Assembly: GCA_031772625.1 (NCBI GenBank)
Contig: CM062819.1
Location: forward strand, 819,741,503-819,805,502
DNA length: 64,000 bases
Direction of reading: 5' to 3'
Source of the DNA: Pinus tabuliformis
Taxonomy: Eukaryota > Streptophyta > Pinopsida > Pinales > Pinaceae
Of the stretch, positions 33,705-45,900 are shown piece by piece (position 1 is the first letter of the stretch; the number at the start of each line of letters is the position of its first letter). The translations under genes and the position numbers were made by a program. The notes beneath the pieces were generated by a model. The model saw nothing but the letters and a program-made list of their open reading frames with translations. It ran no database searches and had not been told where the DNA came from.

Positions 33705-34906
33705 TGATCTAGGTGGATCTCCAGATACATTGGCATGGAAAAATCTCAAATTCAAAGTGGTGGGAAGGAAATAAACTTGACATTAGATCGAAGTGCTTGT
33801 CACTCTGATTCCAACGGTGCAAATGGCACTCCAATCCGAGTCTGGATGAAGGAGATAGAGGTAGTCAAAGTTGGGTTGACTTTTGATGACTGAGTAGGAT
33901 TAATGAAGGCGCAATTTGGACTTTTTTCGATAGATGGAATCCGGCCAACTCTGGCCAAATTCTGAGCAAAATTGTTGCCTCGTTAAAAATACTCCTTCGG
34001 TCCAAAACCAAATTTTTGAAAATGTGCAAGTTTTTTTATTTAAACAAAAAAATATTAAAAAAGGGGGGTGGTGGGCCACCAATGTCGTCACCCCAACCAA
34101 ACACATAACAATATATTTTTTAATGGAGGGGTGGGCCATGACCCCCGACCCCTCCCCCACACCATGAAACTTTATGAACGGACCACCATAAATGCGGTGG
34201 GAGTTGGGTGGGCCGAACCTTAGGGCACAGACCCAACCCATGTTAAAAAATAAACCAATGGCCCATTACAAAAAATTACGGAGATGGAGCATGGAGGTAC
34301 GGTGGGCGAGCTGCTGAAGGCCAGCCCAACCTAACCAACAACCATTTTTTTATTAAAAAAGAATTTGTTATATGTAAAAGGAGGAGGCGGGGTTTGGTTG
34401 CCCGACCTCCTCCATAATAAACAAATCCTTAACCATATTATACTTAAACAAAGTTTGTCAGTGCACCTAGGCAAAGGAGTCAATGCATGCAATTTGAGGT
34501 AGAATTTTGTAGGAGGGTCGAATTTTCGCTTTGTCAAAATTTGACAAATTTTATATGGTTTCAGCACTTCTCAATGCCACGAATGCAATGGCGTTGTCTA
34601 TTTCTCCATCAGAGTTCTGCATTTTTCGGCCATTTTTCAGTATGGAGGTATAAAACTCCTTTTTTGTAACTAATGCTTGTACTCTTCTTTCTCATGCCAC
34701 TTAATGGATGACGGCCTCCCCATTGATCGAGCAGGGCCCAGAGACGTAGTCCAAGTCAGATGAAATCCTTTGTCAAGTCTTGTTGTCTTCTTTCATGCTT
34801 TATGTGTTTCTCCTCTTCTCTCATGCACACGTTAAGTTTTCTATGTTAAGCTACAATTTATGCATGTAATTCTTTAACACATCTATAAGAAAAAGATTTT
34901 GGATCA
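33705..34906 (+). repeat. 3' LTR of the chromovirus, 1202 bp
   Basis: Runs from TGATCTAGG to GGATCA. It lacks the 3.67-kb insertion found in the 5' LTR. In an 85-base stretch starting at about 34461 I count 16 differences from unit A, while units B and C differ from unit A by only 5 and 1 there. The array is therefore much younger than the original insertion. Confidence 0.92.
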
Positions 34907-34911
34907 GTTCC

Positions 34912-36605
34912 CCATCTTCAAGGTCAGCCCGAGTACATACTTAGTACACTGCATCGTCCCATATCCAGGTACCAAAACTGAGAACCCCTCAAATGTAGCT
35001 ATATGGATGCCCCTATGCTCCACTATATGGTCATCAATTAAATAGTGGGTGGCCCCACTATCAACTAGGACTGACACACACTGCCCCTATATGGTCCCCC
35101 TAATCCTAAGTGTCAAATAATTTGTCACACCCCGAAGTGAAGCAAGGAATCCCTCAGTTGGGGCAAACATCCCTCCTCTATGTGGCGATGGTGGCCCTCC
35201 TAATGATGGTCCTCCCTCATCTCCCAGAACCTCTACTGTATCGGCCTCCTCCTCCTCAATATCATTATATGAGAACACCTCAATGAAATGGGCTTTTCCC
35301 TTGGTGCACTTGTGCCCTGGTACCCAAGGCTCCTGGCACGTAAAACATAACCTTATCCTCCTAAGGTCCCTCCGTGTGTCATTATCTAACTAGCCACATC
35401 ATCCATCTCTTTGTGGTGGCCTCACATCTCTGTTCCCTTGTGGGGATGTGGGTCTCGTGGGAACAAAGGCCCGGTTCTTGGGCACTGCATAAATCATGTC
35501 TCGGGTCCTAGAAATTACATCCTGTAGTGATGTGGGCGTGTAATCCCTCACCTAACCACATAGAGGCTCAACAAGCCCCTTCATAAACAACATGATCAGT
35601 CGTGCCTCTGAAATATATGTCACCATCATTGCAAGTCTCTGGAACTCCATAATGTAGACCTATGTGCTTCCAGTTTGTCTCAAGTGGGTCAACTCTTTAA
35701 AATGCACCCTCGGATCCTTCCTCTCAAATCTCTCCAATAACCTCCTAGTGAAATTCGTGTAAGTGGTGATGTGAATGTGTCCCAATGTGATTAATCAGTG
35801 ATAACACCACTCCTGTGCATCCCCTTCCAAGTGAAGGGTGGCGAAACATATGGCATCATATTTCCTCACGGGATTCAAGTGGAACTATGTATCAAGTTTT
35901 TGTATCCATGCCTTGGCTGAGATCTTTGTTGACCCATCGAGGTTTGGAAGTGTGACCTTCCCTGCTATCTTTTGCACATCTTGGTTGGATTCTCATCCCC
36001 TATAGTGGCCTCGAGCCCCATTAGTGTGCCTCTCCTTGAGGTCAATATACTCTCCAAAGAACATCACCCTCTTGATTTGATCATCCAACCCCTCATACTC
36101 GTCATTGCCTCGAGGCAACAAAATGTACCAAGTCTGCAACCGGGTTCGACTCTCTCTCCAACTCGACTTCCTCCATGAAATGAGGCATAGTGGGACAAAC
36201 ATCTTTCCCACATTGTGGGGTGTGTGGGAATTGATAGGTATGCCAACCTCCTCCAGCTCTAGATCCCCTTTCATCTTGAGGCTCTCCCTCCATCCTTCCA
36301 CCCATTTGCAGGCCCATCACCTGTTGCATCATGTCCATCATTAGTTTGCCTTGCCTCATCATTTACTAGTTTTTCCTTAGCAACTCTTCTAAGACTTGGT
36401 TTGTGTTCCTCTACCTGGGCTACTCATTCTCTTCTTGGTTATCCATCCTGCCTCTGATATTCTCCACTTCAGTGTCTGAGAATGGGTCTGGGCCCTCTTC
36501 TCTACCTCAACCCCTACCTCTGCCTCTACCACAACCTTTATGGAAAACCAATCCTTGGTATCACGATGGCATCGCCTTCTCTTGTTCTCCACCCTGGACA
36601 AGAAC
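34912..36605 (-). pseudogene. Outer Ty3/gypsy element, gag and protease N-terminus
   Basis: On the minus strand, 36362 down to about 35990 gives a Met/Gln- and Glu-rich gag start. From 35960 to 35500 comes a capsid core (LHLEGDAQEW, then LLERFERKDPRVHFKELTHL). A zinc-knuckle block CFTCQEPWVPGHKC lies near 35306-35347, an acidic linker at 35278-35180, and the protease active site LVDSGATHYLI near 35030-35070. The frame then meets the chromovirus insertion and continues at 1317. Stops occur at several Gln-type positions. The PBS-like text TAGTATCACAACA (minus) abuts the LTR at 36620. Confidence 0.86.
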
Positions 36606-36620
36606 ATGTTGTGATACTAC

Positions 36621-37857
36621 TGCAATATTCCTAATGGAAATTTTACAATGATAACAAAGATATGAAAAGATAACAACACACAAAAAAATTAGAAATGCAT
36701 ACACATAAACCATAAATTTCTCTGAATCCACAAACTAACCAAGTTTTTATTAATAATAGTTTCTTTGGTACAAATGCGCCGGATAAAATGAACATGGGCT
36801 TGAACAAGGCAATCTACAAGCACCAGGTGATGAATACAAGGATGCCCAACAACTACAATAGAAAGATCCTCCAGAAAACTATGTTGTTGCTCCAAAACTA
36901 CATTGTTTTCTAACTTCGCCCCTTGATTTTCCCACCCTAGATTTCCCAGAAAGTTAGTAAAATTAGGAGAGTGTTCCTTGCCCAAAAACCAGAAAAACCT
37001 AGAAAGTGTTCCCTTGGTTCAAACCTTGAAAATTTGACCCTTCACAACTTGGCCCTCCTCCAATTTCGAATTATGTTACTGTGACTGATCTTGTCAGTAT
37101 TTTCTCTCACAACCCCAACAATGCTCCTCAAATGTCCCTCCAAATTATTTCCCAGCACCCCAACTCCAAACTCCCCTAGATGATGTTGCCCCAAAGTGTC
37201 TCGCTCCAATGACTGTGCAGTCATGGAGGAGATGACACAACCCTATGTATGAGGAAGTCAGAACTACATGCAGGCTGGTCCTCTTGGCTATAGCTTCCCT
37301 CCACACTCTTGAAAATGATGAAAGAACAACCCTACAGCTTCTTTGGCTAGTTTCCTGACAATAATTCTCCTTAAATAGAAAATGACTCGTCCCTCTATGC
37401 AGTGGTGGCTCCCAAACTACGTACTCTACCCCAGAAATGTGTGGGACTTGTAGCTAATGCTTCTTCCAGTCTCAGTGATGAAGGAAAGCCTTTCTTTGGT
37501 GGCACTCGAAATCCACTGAAGAAAGGTTGAGCTTCTCTCCTTGGGAATCTCTTATGCTAAACAACACAATATTGGCTCAGCTAAACAGCTAAGGAAAATT
37601 TGATTTTCAAATAGACAAAAGACCCCTATTTCTCCCTCATTCCTTCCTTTTATAATTGTCGGCCATGTATTCCTTGTGGTTCCCTCCACCTATTCGATTT
37701 TCCTCAAGGAATTTGAATTCCTTCTTCTCCACGTGTGTATTTCATGTGGGCCCCATATTCCACTAGCAACCAAATAGAGTATTTCTCCTATGTTTTCCAC
37801 CAAAATTTTCCTTGAGCTAGTATTAATCAAAATTACCAAAATTTTATTTTCCAAACA
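36621..37857 (-). repeat. Probable 5' LTR of the outer gypsy element
   Basis: Read on the minus strand it starts TGTTTGGAAAATAAAA at 37857 and ends ATATTGCA at 36621, one base before a TAGTATCAC primer-binding-like site. The size of 1237 bp is reasonable. The matching LTR would lie left of the window, so the right boundary is inferred from TG/CA ends and from the copia integrase text resuming just beyond it. Confidence 0.6.
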
Positions 37858-37869
37858 ATAGGAAAATTT

Positions 37870-38480
37870 AGGAATGAAAAATATAGAGATGGTTTCTTAC
37901 TAGTCCATACATGTGGAGTCTTATCCTCCAATGTTGATGAAGGTGATCTATTAACCAGGTAACATGTAGTCTCCACCACCTCTACCCAAAATTCTTGTCC
38001 TAACCTGGCACCACTGACTCATGCTTCTTTCCTTTTCCATCAACATCCTGTTCATTCTTTCTGCAACTCCATTTTGCTGAGGTGTGTATGAAGTAGTCTT
38101 CTTCTGTGATATACCACACTTCTTACATAACTCTTCAAATTCCTTCTTGCAAAATTCTCCATCATTATCTATACTCAGCACCTTTATCTTTTTCTCTATC
38201 TGGTTTTCCACCAGAGCCTCAAATTATTTAAACTTGTCAAAGACTTTAGATTTCTTCCTGAGGAAATATATCGATGTATTCCTTGAGAAGTCATCTATAA
38301 GTGATACATAGTCCACAAAATTACCCAGTGATGGAACCGACATAGGTCTAAACACATCACTGTGCACAAGCTCTAATGTCCATTTCACCCTCTTAGCACC
38401 AGAGGGGAAACTCACCCAATTCTACTTCCCATATACACAATGTTCACTAGAATTGAAATCCAAAGAGCAATGAGACATAC
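37870..38480 (-). pseudogene. Ty1/copia integrase core
   Basis: On the minus strand, 38415-38224 carries WTLELVHSDVF...IDDFSRNTSIYFLRKKSKVF, with the first catalytic Asp in HSDV. 38211-37951 carries SIDNDGEFCKKEF, where the second catalytic Asp belongs, and SYTPQQNGVAERMNR, with the catalytic Glu. It runs on through YLVNRSPSSTLEDKTPHVWTSKKPS to about 37890 and is then lost at the outer gypsy LTR. A TAA and frame changes make it non-functional. Confidence 0.86.
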
Positions 38481-39105
38481 CTTCTACCATACCATTACCA
38501 TGAAGTATTCAAAGGCCCTTCTCTCCAATATGTCCAAGCCTTTGATGCCATAGCATGGTCTTTTCTCTAGAGACCAATAGATTTTCTACTCCACTTTCAG
38601 GAACCATAGAACTGTTGCACCCATCAATAATAGTATTACCCAGAATCTTGTATAGAGTTCCAATCTGAACTCCCCGCATCAATACCAATTCTATCTGAAC
38701 CATCTTGTAGGTATATTTCTCAAACATTGTTTTTACACCTGCATCATCCATCTTGCTTACAGAAATCAGATTTATGGCCAATGCAGGAATATGCAGAACA
38801 CCCAGAAGTATTCTAATCCTTCCACCTTGTAACTTTAGCTTGAATTTTCCATGTCTGAATATTATAGCCTTCCTATCACCCCCTAAGAAGACATCACCAC
38901 CATCATATTTCTCATACTCGTAGAAACACTACCTATGGGGAGTGAAGTGAAAGGATGCACTTGATTCAATCAACCATGACTTATGATCTACATGTGTACC
39001 TGAAGAAGAAGCCAAGTACACATCCCCACCTTCATCTGAGGTGGATTTTTCCTTTGCAGAAGGAGCTTCATCGAATCCCTTTCCTTTCTCAGGAGCTTTA
39101 GATAT
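38481..39105 (-). pseudogene. Ty1/copia protease and GAG-pre-integrase region
   Basis: Minus-strand text at 39000-38930 (SWLIESSASFHFTPHR) matches the copia protease region, with the active-site Asp apparently changed to Glu. A stop follows HR. 38781-38509 gives AINLISVSKMDDAGV and, near its end, MLWHQRLGHIGEKGL, the GAG-pre-integrase motif that precedes copia integrase. Confidence 0.8.
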
Positions 39106-39850
39106 ATAATCCTTTTTGAAGTGCCCTTCCTTTCCTCATTTCCAACATACCTTCATAGGTTTTCCTGGAGATTTATATCTCCCTCTAGATTTAGATCTCC
39201 CACTCGAGGAATTATTTTTGTTTCTGTTATGGGACCGACCTCGTATAGATAAGGCATCTCCATTCTGTCTCTCCACATTTTTCCATATCATCTCCTCCGA
39301 CAACAAGGATGAGACTATTTCATTAAACTTCAAGGTCGATGTATCACTTCTTATAGCAACAACTAGACTATCCCATGAATCCGGTAGAGAACACAACAAA
39401 CTGATGCACCTATCTTCATCTAAAATTTTAATATCAACATATAACAATTGGCTTACCACAATATTAAAGGTGATTAGATGCTCTGTCACTGAGTCTCCAT
39501 ACTTCATCCTCAACTTATACAACATTTTCTGTAGGAACAGTTTGTTCACCAGAGATTTAGATTGGTACAAATTCCCTAACTTCTCCCAAAAATCCTTCGC
39601 CATAACTTCCCTTGATACATTCAACAATATTGAATCTAAGATACACAACCGTATCATGCTCTTTTCTTTGTGATCCAACTTTGCCTAGTCTTTCGTTGAC
39701 ATTGTCGTTGGTTTAGTACCTGGATCTAATGCGATCCATTAATGTTTATCCACTAGCAGATCCTTCATCTTGAACTTCCACCACTCAAAACTCTAACCAT
39801 TAAATTTCTCGATCTCTATCTTTCCACTTCTCACCATATTTTTTCACTAC
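39106..39850 (-). pseudogene. Ty1/copia gag
   Basis: The minus frame 39678-39136 is open for 180 codons and reads as the copia capsid: FWEKLGNLYQSKSLVNKLFL, then ISLLCSLPDSWDSLVVAI, then a basic Arg/Ser region (SSSGRSKSRGRYKSPGK). The C-terminal knuckle starts CWK at 39136 but is broken by a stop before GKEGHFKK. Upstream, 39840-39680 continues the N-terminus (KIEIEKFNG, then FEWWKFKMKDLL) with stops at Gln or Trp codons. Gag, protease and integrase run right to left as in one copia element. Confidence 0.85.
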
Positions 39851-39945
39851 AAGAATCGATCCGGTAGATCTCCCACTAAACAGGGTCTACCACAGGCTCG
39901 AGAAAAGCCCCTCAATAGTAAAGGCGTCCCCTTAAAGCCGAAATA

Positions 39946-39957
39946 GATATGATACCA
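39946..39957 (-). other. Copia primer-binding site (initiator tRNA-Met type)
   Basis: The minus strand reads TGGTATCATATC, close to the initiator-tRNA-Met site, located about 100 bases upstream of the gag start. The copia LTR should therefore lie to its right. Confidence 0.65.
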
Positions 39958-39984
39958 AATTTAGGTTTTAACCATGTACAAAAA

Positions 39985-40500
39985 TTACCTGCAAACGAAT
40001 TCTTAAAACATAGAAAAGATACAATGGCAAGAAACACAAAACAAATACACAAATAGTTTCCCCTAGATCGAAAAACTGGGACTACCAAATTGATTTTTCA
40101 TTATGTTCCTTTCAATGTTACAATACATATATATACATGTTGAAGCATTCATAAATTCCAATCCATTAACCCTAGATTAGAACATACCCACAGTTCCCTT
40201 GATTGGATCTACAAAATACCATGGGAAGAATACCATCATGCCCAAAACCATGTGTGAAGCCCATGCACAAAACCATAGGTAGGTCCACCCACCTAATATA
40301 GGGTCTAAAAAAAAATTCCCGAGGTGCTGCCCCAGACCTCGTACAGGGCGATAGCCCCCCCCCCCCCCCGCAAAAAATTTAAATGTTTCATAAAAGGAGA
40401 TGCTAATATACTTACAAGAAATGTAAATGCACATGAAAGGAAATTCTAATCTAATTACAATAAATAAAAATGATTGGAAATAAAACCCCAACGTATTGCA
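39985..40500 (-). repeat. Probable copia 5' LTR region (boundaries not resolved)
   Basis: It lies upstream of the copia primer-binding site. It includes a GC-rich block near 40320-40370 (GGCTATCGCCCTG...GGGGCAGCACC on the minus strand) of a kind seen in plant copia LTRs. A run of 15 C at 40355-40369 lies within it. I could not identify exact TG...CA ends or the second LTR. Confidence 0.35.
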
Positions 40501-43240
40501 GAAAATAAACCTAATCTAGTTGCATAAAGTGATATCATGAAATTAATACTAAATTATTGCATTCAAAGGAAATTATATGCTAATGAAAAATTCAAAAACT
40601 GCATCAAGAATTGAAAAAGAAAACTATGTCTATGCTATTAAATTCATGGGCTCAGTCACTAACCCTAATTGTAGAAATAAAATGCAGAGGTGAATATAAA
40701 GATTCTAGGTAGTCTTTGATCTTCCTCAAGCTTGGTTCCAAGGCCTAGGAGAAATTATGAAGGGCTAAGAGATAAAAATCAAGCTTAAATAGCAATTCTA
40801 GTCAATTTTTGAGGGCTTCTACACAGTGCTACAAGATGCTACAAGATTGCTACAAGATTCTATGGGATTACTTTATTTTTCTACAAAATTGGATCTGAGG
40901 GCTTAAAAGGTGATATAAAGGTGAGGAAGGGTGGTGGGAGGTTGGATAAGGTTATGGAGGTCCTTTCCAAGCCTAGTACCCCTCAAAAGCCCATATTTTA
41001 CAAGGAGGAAATGCAAACATTGACATCTAACAAATTTGTCTTGAAATTCCTAGGTGAAAACCGCTTGAAGAAGTTAGTGAGGATGGAAAGAGGATAATGA
41101 TGGTAGGGATGAAAGTGAAAATGACAGTGATATTCCCTATAACCTAATAGTATGACCTGCACACCAAAAAGGTTACTCAATTTTTCAGAACATATAAAAA
41201 ATTATAACAATATTAAGTGCAAAAAACTAAACTAGAAAGGAAAGCATGAGTTGAATGTTATTCAAGATATAACTACTACATCAAAAGAAAACTTATCTTT
41301 ATCTTTTGCTAATACAAGGCCTACAACCACACTTTCCAAGATACATGATTGAAAAATATACAAAGACAACTTTTCACATAAACAATTCATGCAAGAAAGG
41401 AAATATTGCTAACCTAAATACATAAAAGAAACATGCATAACAAAATGTACAAAGGAGAGAGACTAGAGTGCTTGGGTTGGACCCTAACCCAAGGGAGCTT
41501 AGCCCTCTAGAACACACTCAGATTAAAAGAAAAAATACTTCTCATTGGTATGAAAAAGTGCTCAAGTACATGATATGGAAATGGAAATGACAAGTACAAG
41601 ATCCTAGCTCTAGCAGTCACTATGTTCCTTCAAAAAGTCGAATCCTAGTGAGCTCTTTGACTCCTCCATTTATACAAATTGAGTGAGGGGGCGAGCTCCT
41701 TGGAAGGAGGGATGCTTCCCTCCAAAATCCCTATAAAAGTGGATCTAGCTCCTTGAAATCCTGACAACAATTGAGTGGAGTAACTTCTACAATAGGTAGT
41801 TGAGTTGGTTGGTGAGTTAATGTAGGTAATGAGACTCTTGTATCTCCCCTAGCTACCTCCAATGTACTTTTGCACAATAAATGCACCCTTCCTTCAAATT
41901 AATCATGTTAGGCCATGAGATGTGATAAACATTCCTTAATCTCCCTAATAAATACTATATAGAAAAAAAAAGGTGTTATAAAACGCAAGGATATAGGTAA
42001 ATGTATGTTGAAGGATGGCTAGGTGGACCTTGATGTATACCTATTAATGAGGCCCATCAAGTATGAGCCTTGCTTTGTTCCTCTAGCTCTCATACTTGTG
42101 CCAACCCATTACAACGAGTGAAATTTAAGACGATGAGACAGTAGGGAAGCACTCCAACATCCCTCTCACATATGCTACCACATAACCCAAGTCATGGGGA
42201 AAATGTGCATCTGACACATCATCCCATATGACTACCTCCTAAGCCCTATACGCTCCCCCATCAAGGAGACTAAAATGACATGTTATTAAAAACCATATGG
42301 TTTTATTAGCCATAGATTTAGGAAGGACTGTAAGAAATATTGATTCTTTTTAAAGATATTATTTATGCTAAAACTATTTTAAGATTTAAAATTACTTGAG
42401 ATTATATAAGATATCATCGTCCTTGGATGTAAGGAAAAAGGGAAATAACCTAAGGTCTAAAGGCATTAGGTAGGAGTGGAAGTCTCCCACTTATGAATCA
42501 CCATGGAGTTATTTCAAGTGGCTAGTGATGTTTGTCATCATTCCTTATTGACCATTGAGTTATGACCCAACAACTTCCAAGAACAAAGATGAATTCTAAA
42601 ATAATTCTTGAATAGTCTTCCCCATTCAAAAGAATGAAAACTCATCAATTCGGTGAAAGAGGGCATTGGGAAATTCTTGAAACACTATAGATGAAAGAAT
42701 TTGTTATCTTTGTAATACTAACAAGATAAATGATAAAAGATTGGTTTATGTTCTATGCGCGACCACATTAAATCTCAATTTATCTGCAATAACCTCTCTA
42801 AATTTTTAAATCATCAAAACCATGAGATTTAGGAAGGTTTTTATACAATTTATTTAATAATAACAACATAAATCTAGAGCAGAATAATTTATTACTCACT
42901 ATTTCTTTTCTCAAGTGTAATAGACCAAAGTTGACCTCAGTGAATGTAAAAATCATCATCATCATACAAATGCACATCACCTCTAACATTGTTATCGAGG
43001 GATCACTTTCTAAACTATAAAACAAATAAATCCCACATTTCAAAAGAATTTTTTTATGATCATATAGTTTAGAGTTGATTTATCTATTTTGTTTTAGTGC
43101 CATCACACCTTACTAACTATTAAAATTTTAGTGAAAAGAGAAAGGAGCTTATAATTGAATTAAGAGTCCCAAGGTGCATCTACAACCTGCACATTGATCA
43201 TGTTTACATCATCATATCTTAGCTTAAAATAAATATAATA
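40501..43240. other. Unassigned AT-rich DNA
   Basis: No frame with recognisable protein similarity, no RNA gene and no clear repeat structure. Short open frames at 40998-41180 and 42798-43043 have no supporting motif. Confidence 0.5.
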
Positions 43241-43244
43241 CTTA

Positions 43245-43249
43245 TAACA

Positions 43250-43280
<31 letters not shown>

Positions 43281-43281
43281 T
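43245..43281. repeat. (AAT)n microsatellite
   Basis: About twelve AAT/TAA units in a row. Confidence 0.9.
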
Positions 43282-43493
43282 ATTTGTCAATAATAGATAC
43301 TAATTGATCTTTCTCTCTAATAAAGAGATATTTGATGTGCAAATGCAATATAACAACTGTTATTTAGAGAGATGAAAATATATATATTTGGATTACAAAT
43401 ATATGAGTACTATAGATATGATATAGTGTATCAACGCAAATATAACAAATTGAATGATAATTAAAATTATATTTACATATTTTGAATTATATT

Positions 43494-43888
43494 GATCCAT
43501 CTTAACTTTGGTATACCAAGTGTTGAGAGGGATCAAATATGTGAGGATGAAAAACTCTTTTTTGGGTGCAAAATTTGAGGAAAGGTTTGCACCTATACAA
43601 ATTTAAGCATTGGTTAATCGAGAGTTAACATACATCTATGCTTATTATTAATAGTATATTTATATTGATATAAATTTTACATAAATCCATCTTACTATAT
43701 AAATATAAAAAACATATTGTTAAGAACTAGCATAGATCTATGTTAACTTTGAATCTACCAAATGCAGGGACTAATCAAATATCTCGAGGTGCAAACCCTT
43801 CCTCAAGTTTTGCACTCAAAAAGAGGTTTGCATCTTGAGAAATTTGATCCCTCTTAGCGCTTGATGTATTTGAAGTTAAGATGGATCT
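43494..43888. repeat. Foldback (inverted-repeat) element, diverged
   Basis: The left arm at about 43494-43594 (GATCCATCTTAACTT...GAGAGGGATCAAAT...GAGGAAAGGTTTGCACC) is matched in reverse complement by 43787-43888 (GGTGCAAACCCTTCCTC...ATTTGATCCCTCTT...AAGTTAAGATGGATC). The arms are about 100 bases with moderate divergence. The spacer of about 190 bases carries a further short inverted pair (GTTAACATACATCTATG and CATAGATCTATGTTAAC). This fits an old MITE or foldback element. Its target duplication is not clear. Confidence 0.7.
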
Positions 43889-44484
43889 ATGCTGGTATTT
43901 TCACTTTCAAGTATGAAGAATCTTTGTTATTCTTAAATCCAAAGTTTCAATCCTTCTTAAATGATTAAAAAACTTACTTTTAAAGAGATTTGATACTTTT
44001 TGCGCTCAATAAATCTAGGGTTAAAATTAATCTATATTGATAATTTGAGCATATACTCACAATAAATTGATCCAAATTAATTATGGAGCATATATAATGA
44101 TGATGATGATCACTATCCACTAAGACTGCTATGGTTTATGAGACCTTAATAAGGTAAGAGAATGCTCAAAATTATTTATAATTTCATTTCTATGCTTGAA
44201 AATCATTAAGAGAAGTGTTCCAAGATCACCATTGTTGATTTAAAAGGTTAAAAAGGTTGGTAGGGTGACAAATATTTTGAAAATTAGATTGAATGTGAGT
44301 ACAAGGTGGAAAATCTAAGAGGATGTGATTTTCATTCTCAAACCTCTTAGTGCTGCAAAGGTGATAGAGTCTTTCATCCCATGGTGTTTTAGGAATTAAC
44401 AAACGACCAGTTCACTATGAACATCATAAGAATCTGTTCATATTTTAGTAATGTTTATTTTGTTCTTAACATTACTAAAGACAA

Positions 44485-44486
<2 letters not shown>

Positions 44487-44556
<70 letters not shown>
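44487..44556. repeat. (AT)n microsatellite
   Basis: An uninterrupted AT run of about 70 bases. Confidence 0.95.
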
Positions 44557-44558
<2 letters not shown>

Positions 44559-44689
44559 TCCTTATATCTTAGTTTTCTTTTTCCTTCTAACTCATTATCA
44601 CCCCACAATTTTTCCTAAATTTTGATGCAATAATATTTTTAATATTATCCTTATTTTGCAAAATGAACCCCTCCTTTATCCCCCAATGG

Positions 44690-44880
44690 TCTAGACAAGA
44701 TGGACATCATTATTCCACCCCCACTTGAGTCAATGGTGGGGATTTTCATTAGAGTTAGAAGCAATTTGAGGAAACCTACATCTACCAAACACTCTTCTAG
44801 CTTATCAATGTATATGCCAAAAATGGTAGAGGATAAGGGACACCCTTTGTTAAGTCCCTTGGACCGCTACAAGACTTATT
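44690..44880 (-). pseudogene. Possible LINE reverse-transcriptase scrap
   Basis: The minus strand from about 44880 to 44700 reads SKGLNKGCPLSSTIFGIYID and continues KLEECLVDVG. This resembles the (G-x-K/R-Q-G-C/D-P-L-S-P) block of non-LTR reverse transcriptase. The match is short and neighbouring motifs such as the FADD block are absent, so the call is tentative. Confidence 0.45.
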
Positions 44881-45284
44881 CCAACCTCCTATTGAGGCCC
44901 AATTATATGGAAAGTTACCCCTAGCAACCCATGGCCTAAAAAAATCCCCTTTTCTTTTGGGAAATACCACCATAATGTAATGCATATTTAAATGCATGCT
45001 AAAATTCATAACATAGGAATAGATATATTCTTGCATGAATATTGTAAATTAAGATTCAAGATACATTGTACTTAAAACAAATAAAATATCGCAGCAGAAT
45101 AATTATTGAAATTAGATACTTATCTTTTAATTTGTGCCAACTACCTACAAGCCTTCGACATTCCACCCAACCATAGACCACGTTGTTTTTTTTCTTTCAA
45201 TAGTGGGACACCCCCAATTTTGGGCTTTGACTTCATGAGCATTAACTTACCAAATATTGGTACATGCTCAATACCAAAAACCGA

Positions 45285-45665
45285 TCAAAGTACCAATCCC
45301 GACAACCTCTAACCAACAAGCTCACATCCCCCATCCATCCCTGTCTCATCTGACCAAGGATGTTCTAGAGTCTTGCAGTTTCTAGGAGTTCCATTGCTCT
45401 CACGAGTCTTCCAGGTTCCCTTATAGGCCTTCATACAACCAAGGTACCAAACTTGACAAACTCCAACCAGCAGGCTCACAGTCCCCATCAACCTACACCT
45501 AAGTGGTGCACAACAATTCTTCGCACCTACAATCCCTTAGGTTGTGCCACCACCTTCCATGGCATCTTACTCAGTTGAACAGAAACATTTTAGAGTCTTG
45601 TAGCTTCTAGGAGTCTCTCTACCCTCACGGGTCTTCTAGGCACCCTTACAAGATTTCATTTCCAT
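45285..45665. repeat. Diverged direct repeats
   Basis: 45362-45433 (TTCTAGAGTCTTGCAGTTTC...) is repeated with changes at 45590-45661 (TTTTAGAGTCTTGTAGCTTC...). ACCAACAAGCTCACA near 45313 is repeated as ACCAGCAGGCTCACA near 45466. They may be part of an unrecognised LTR. Confidence 0.55.
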
Positions 45666-45900
45666 AACGGTCTTTAGGCTTTCTTGGCCTTTTGTTAGAA
45701 TGGATGAACCAAAACCCTCTTCACTGTGCTGAAATCATCCCTTTCATAATTATACCACACCTCTTTTATATGCATTCCTTTCTTATGCCACTTGGCACTT
45801 TCCTAATCCACTTAATGGACTTTGGTTATATGAATGTGCACCTTTTATGATTATTAAATCATATGTGTATCTTGTAGTCATCCATGGAGTCTCCACCCCC

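Larger units (their letters stand above)
1323..34906 (+). mobile_element. Ty3/gypsy chromovirus, 33.6 kb, internally quadruplicated and nested
   Basis: The ends are TGATCTAGG...GGATCA with a 5-bp target duplication. A primer-binding site resembling initiator-tRNA-Met, gag with a CCHC knuckle, a DTGSQ protease, RT with YLDDILIF, RNase H, integrase and a C-terminal chromodomain-like segment can be followed in the order gag-PR-RT-RH-IN, which is gypsy order. A normal element of this type would be about 6-7 kb plus LTRs. The excess length comes from four head-to-tail copies of a 4.58-kb segment, a 3.67-kb insertion in the 5' LTR, and a 9.04-kb insertion in the third copy. All coding parts have stops. 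The chromodomain-like end (LDRRTRTSR, then EYLRVGF) supports a chromovirus, but the exact clade is uncertain. Confidence 0.9.

Noticed and set aside
36389-36651. Overlapping small frames on both strands
   Set aside because: They lie at the gag start and primer-site region of the outer gypsy element in wrong frames.
40177-40491. 104-codon minus-strand frame with Gly run
   Set aside because: It spans a run of 15 C and probable copia LTR. There is no protein resemblance.
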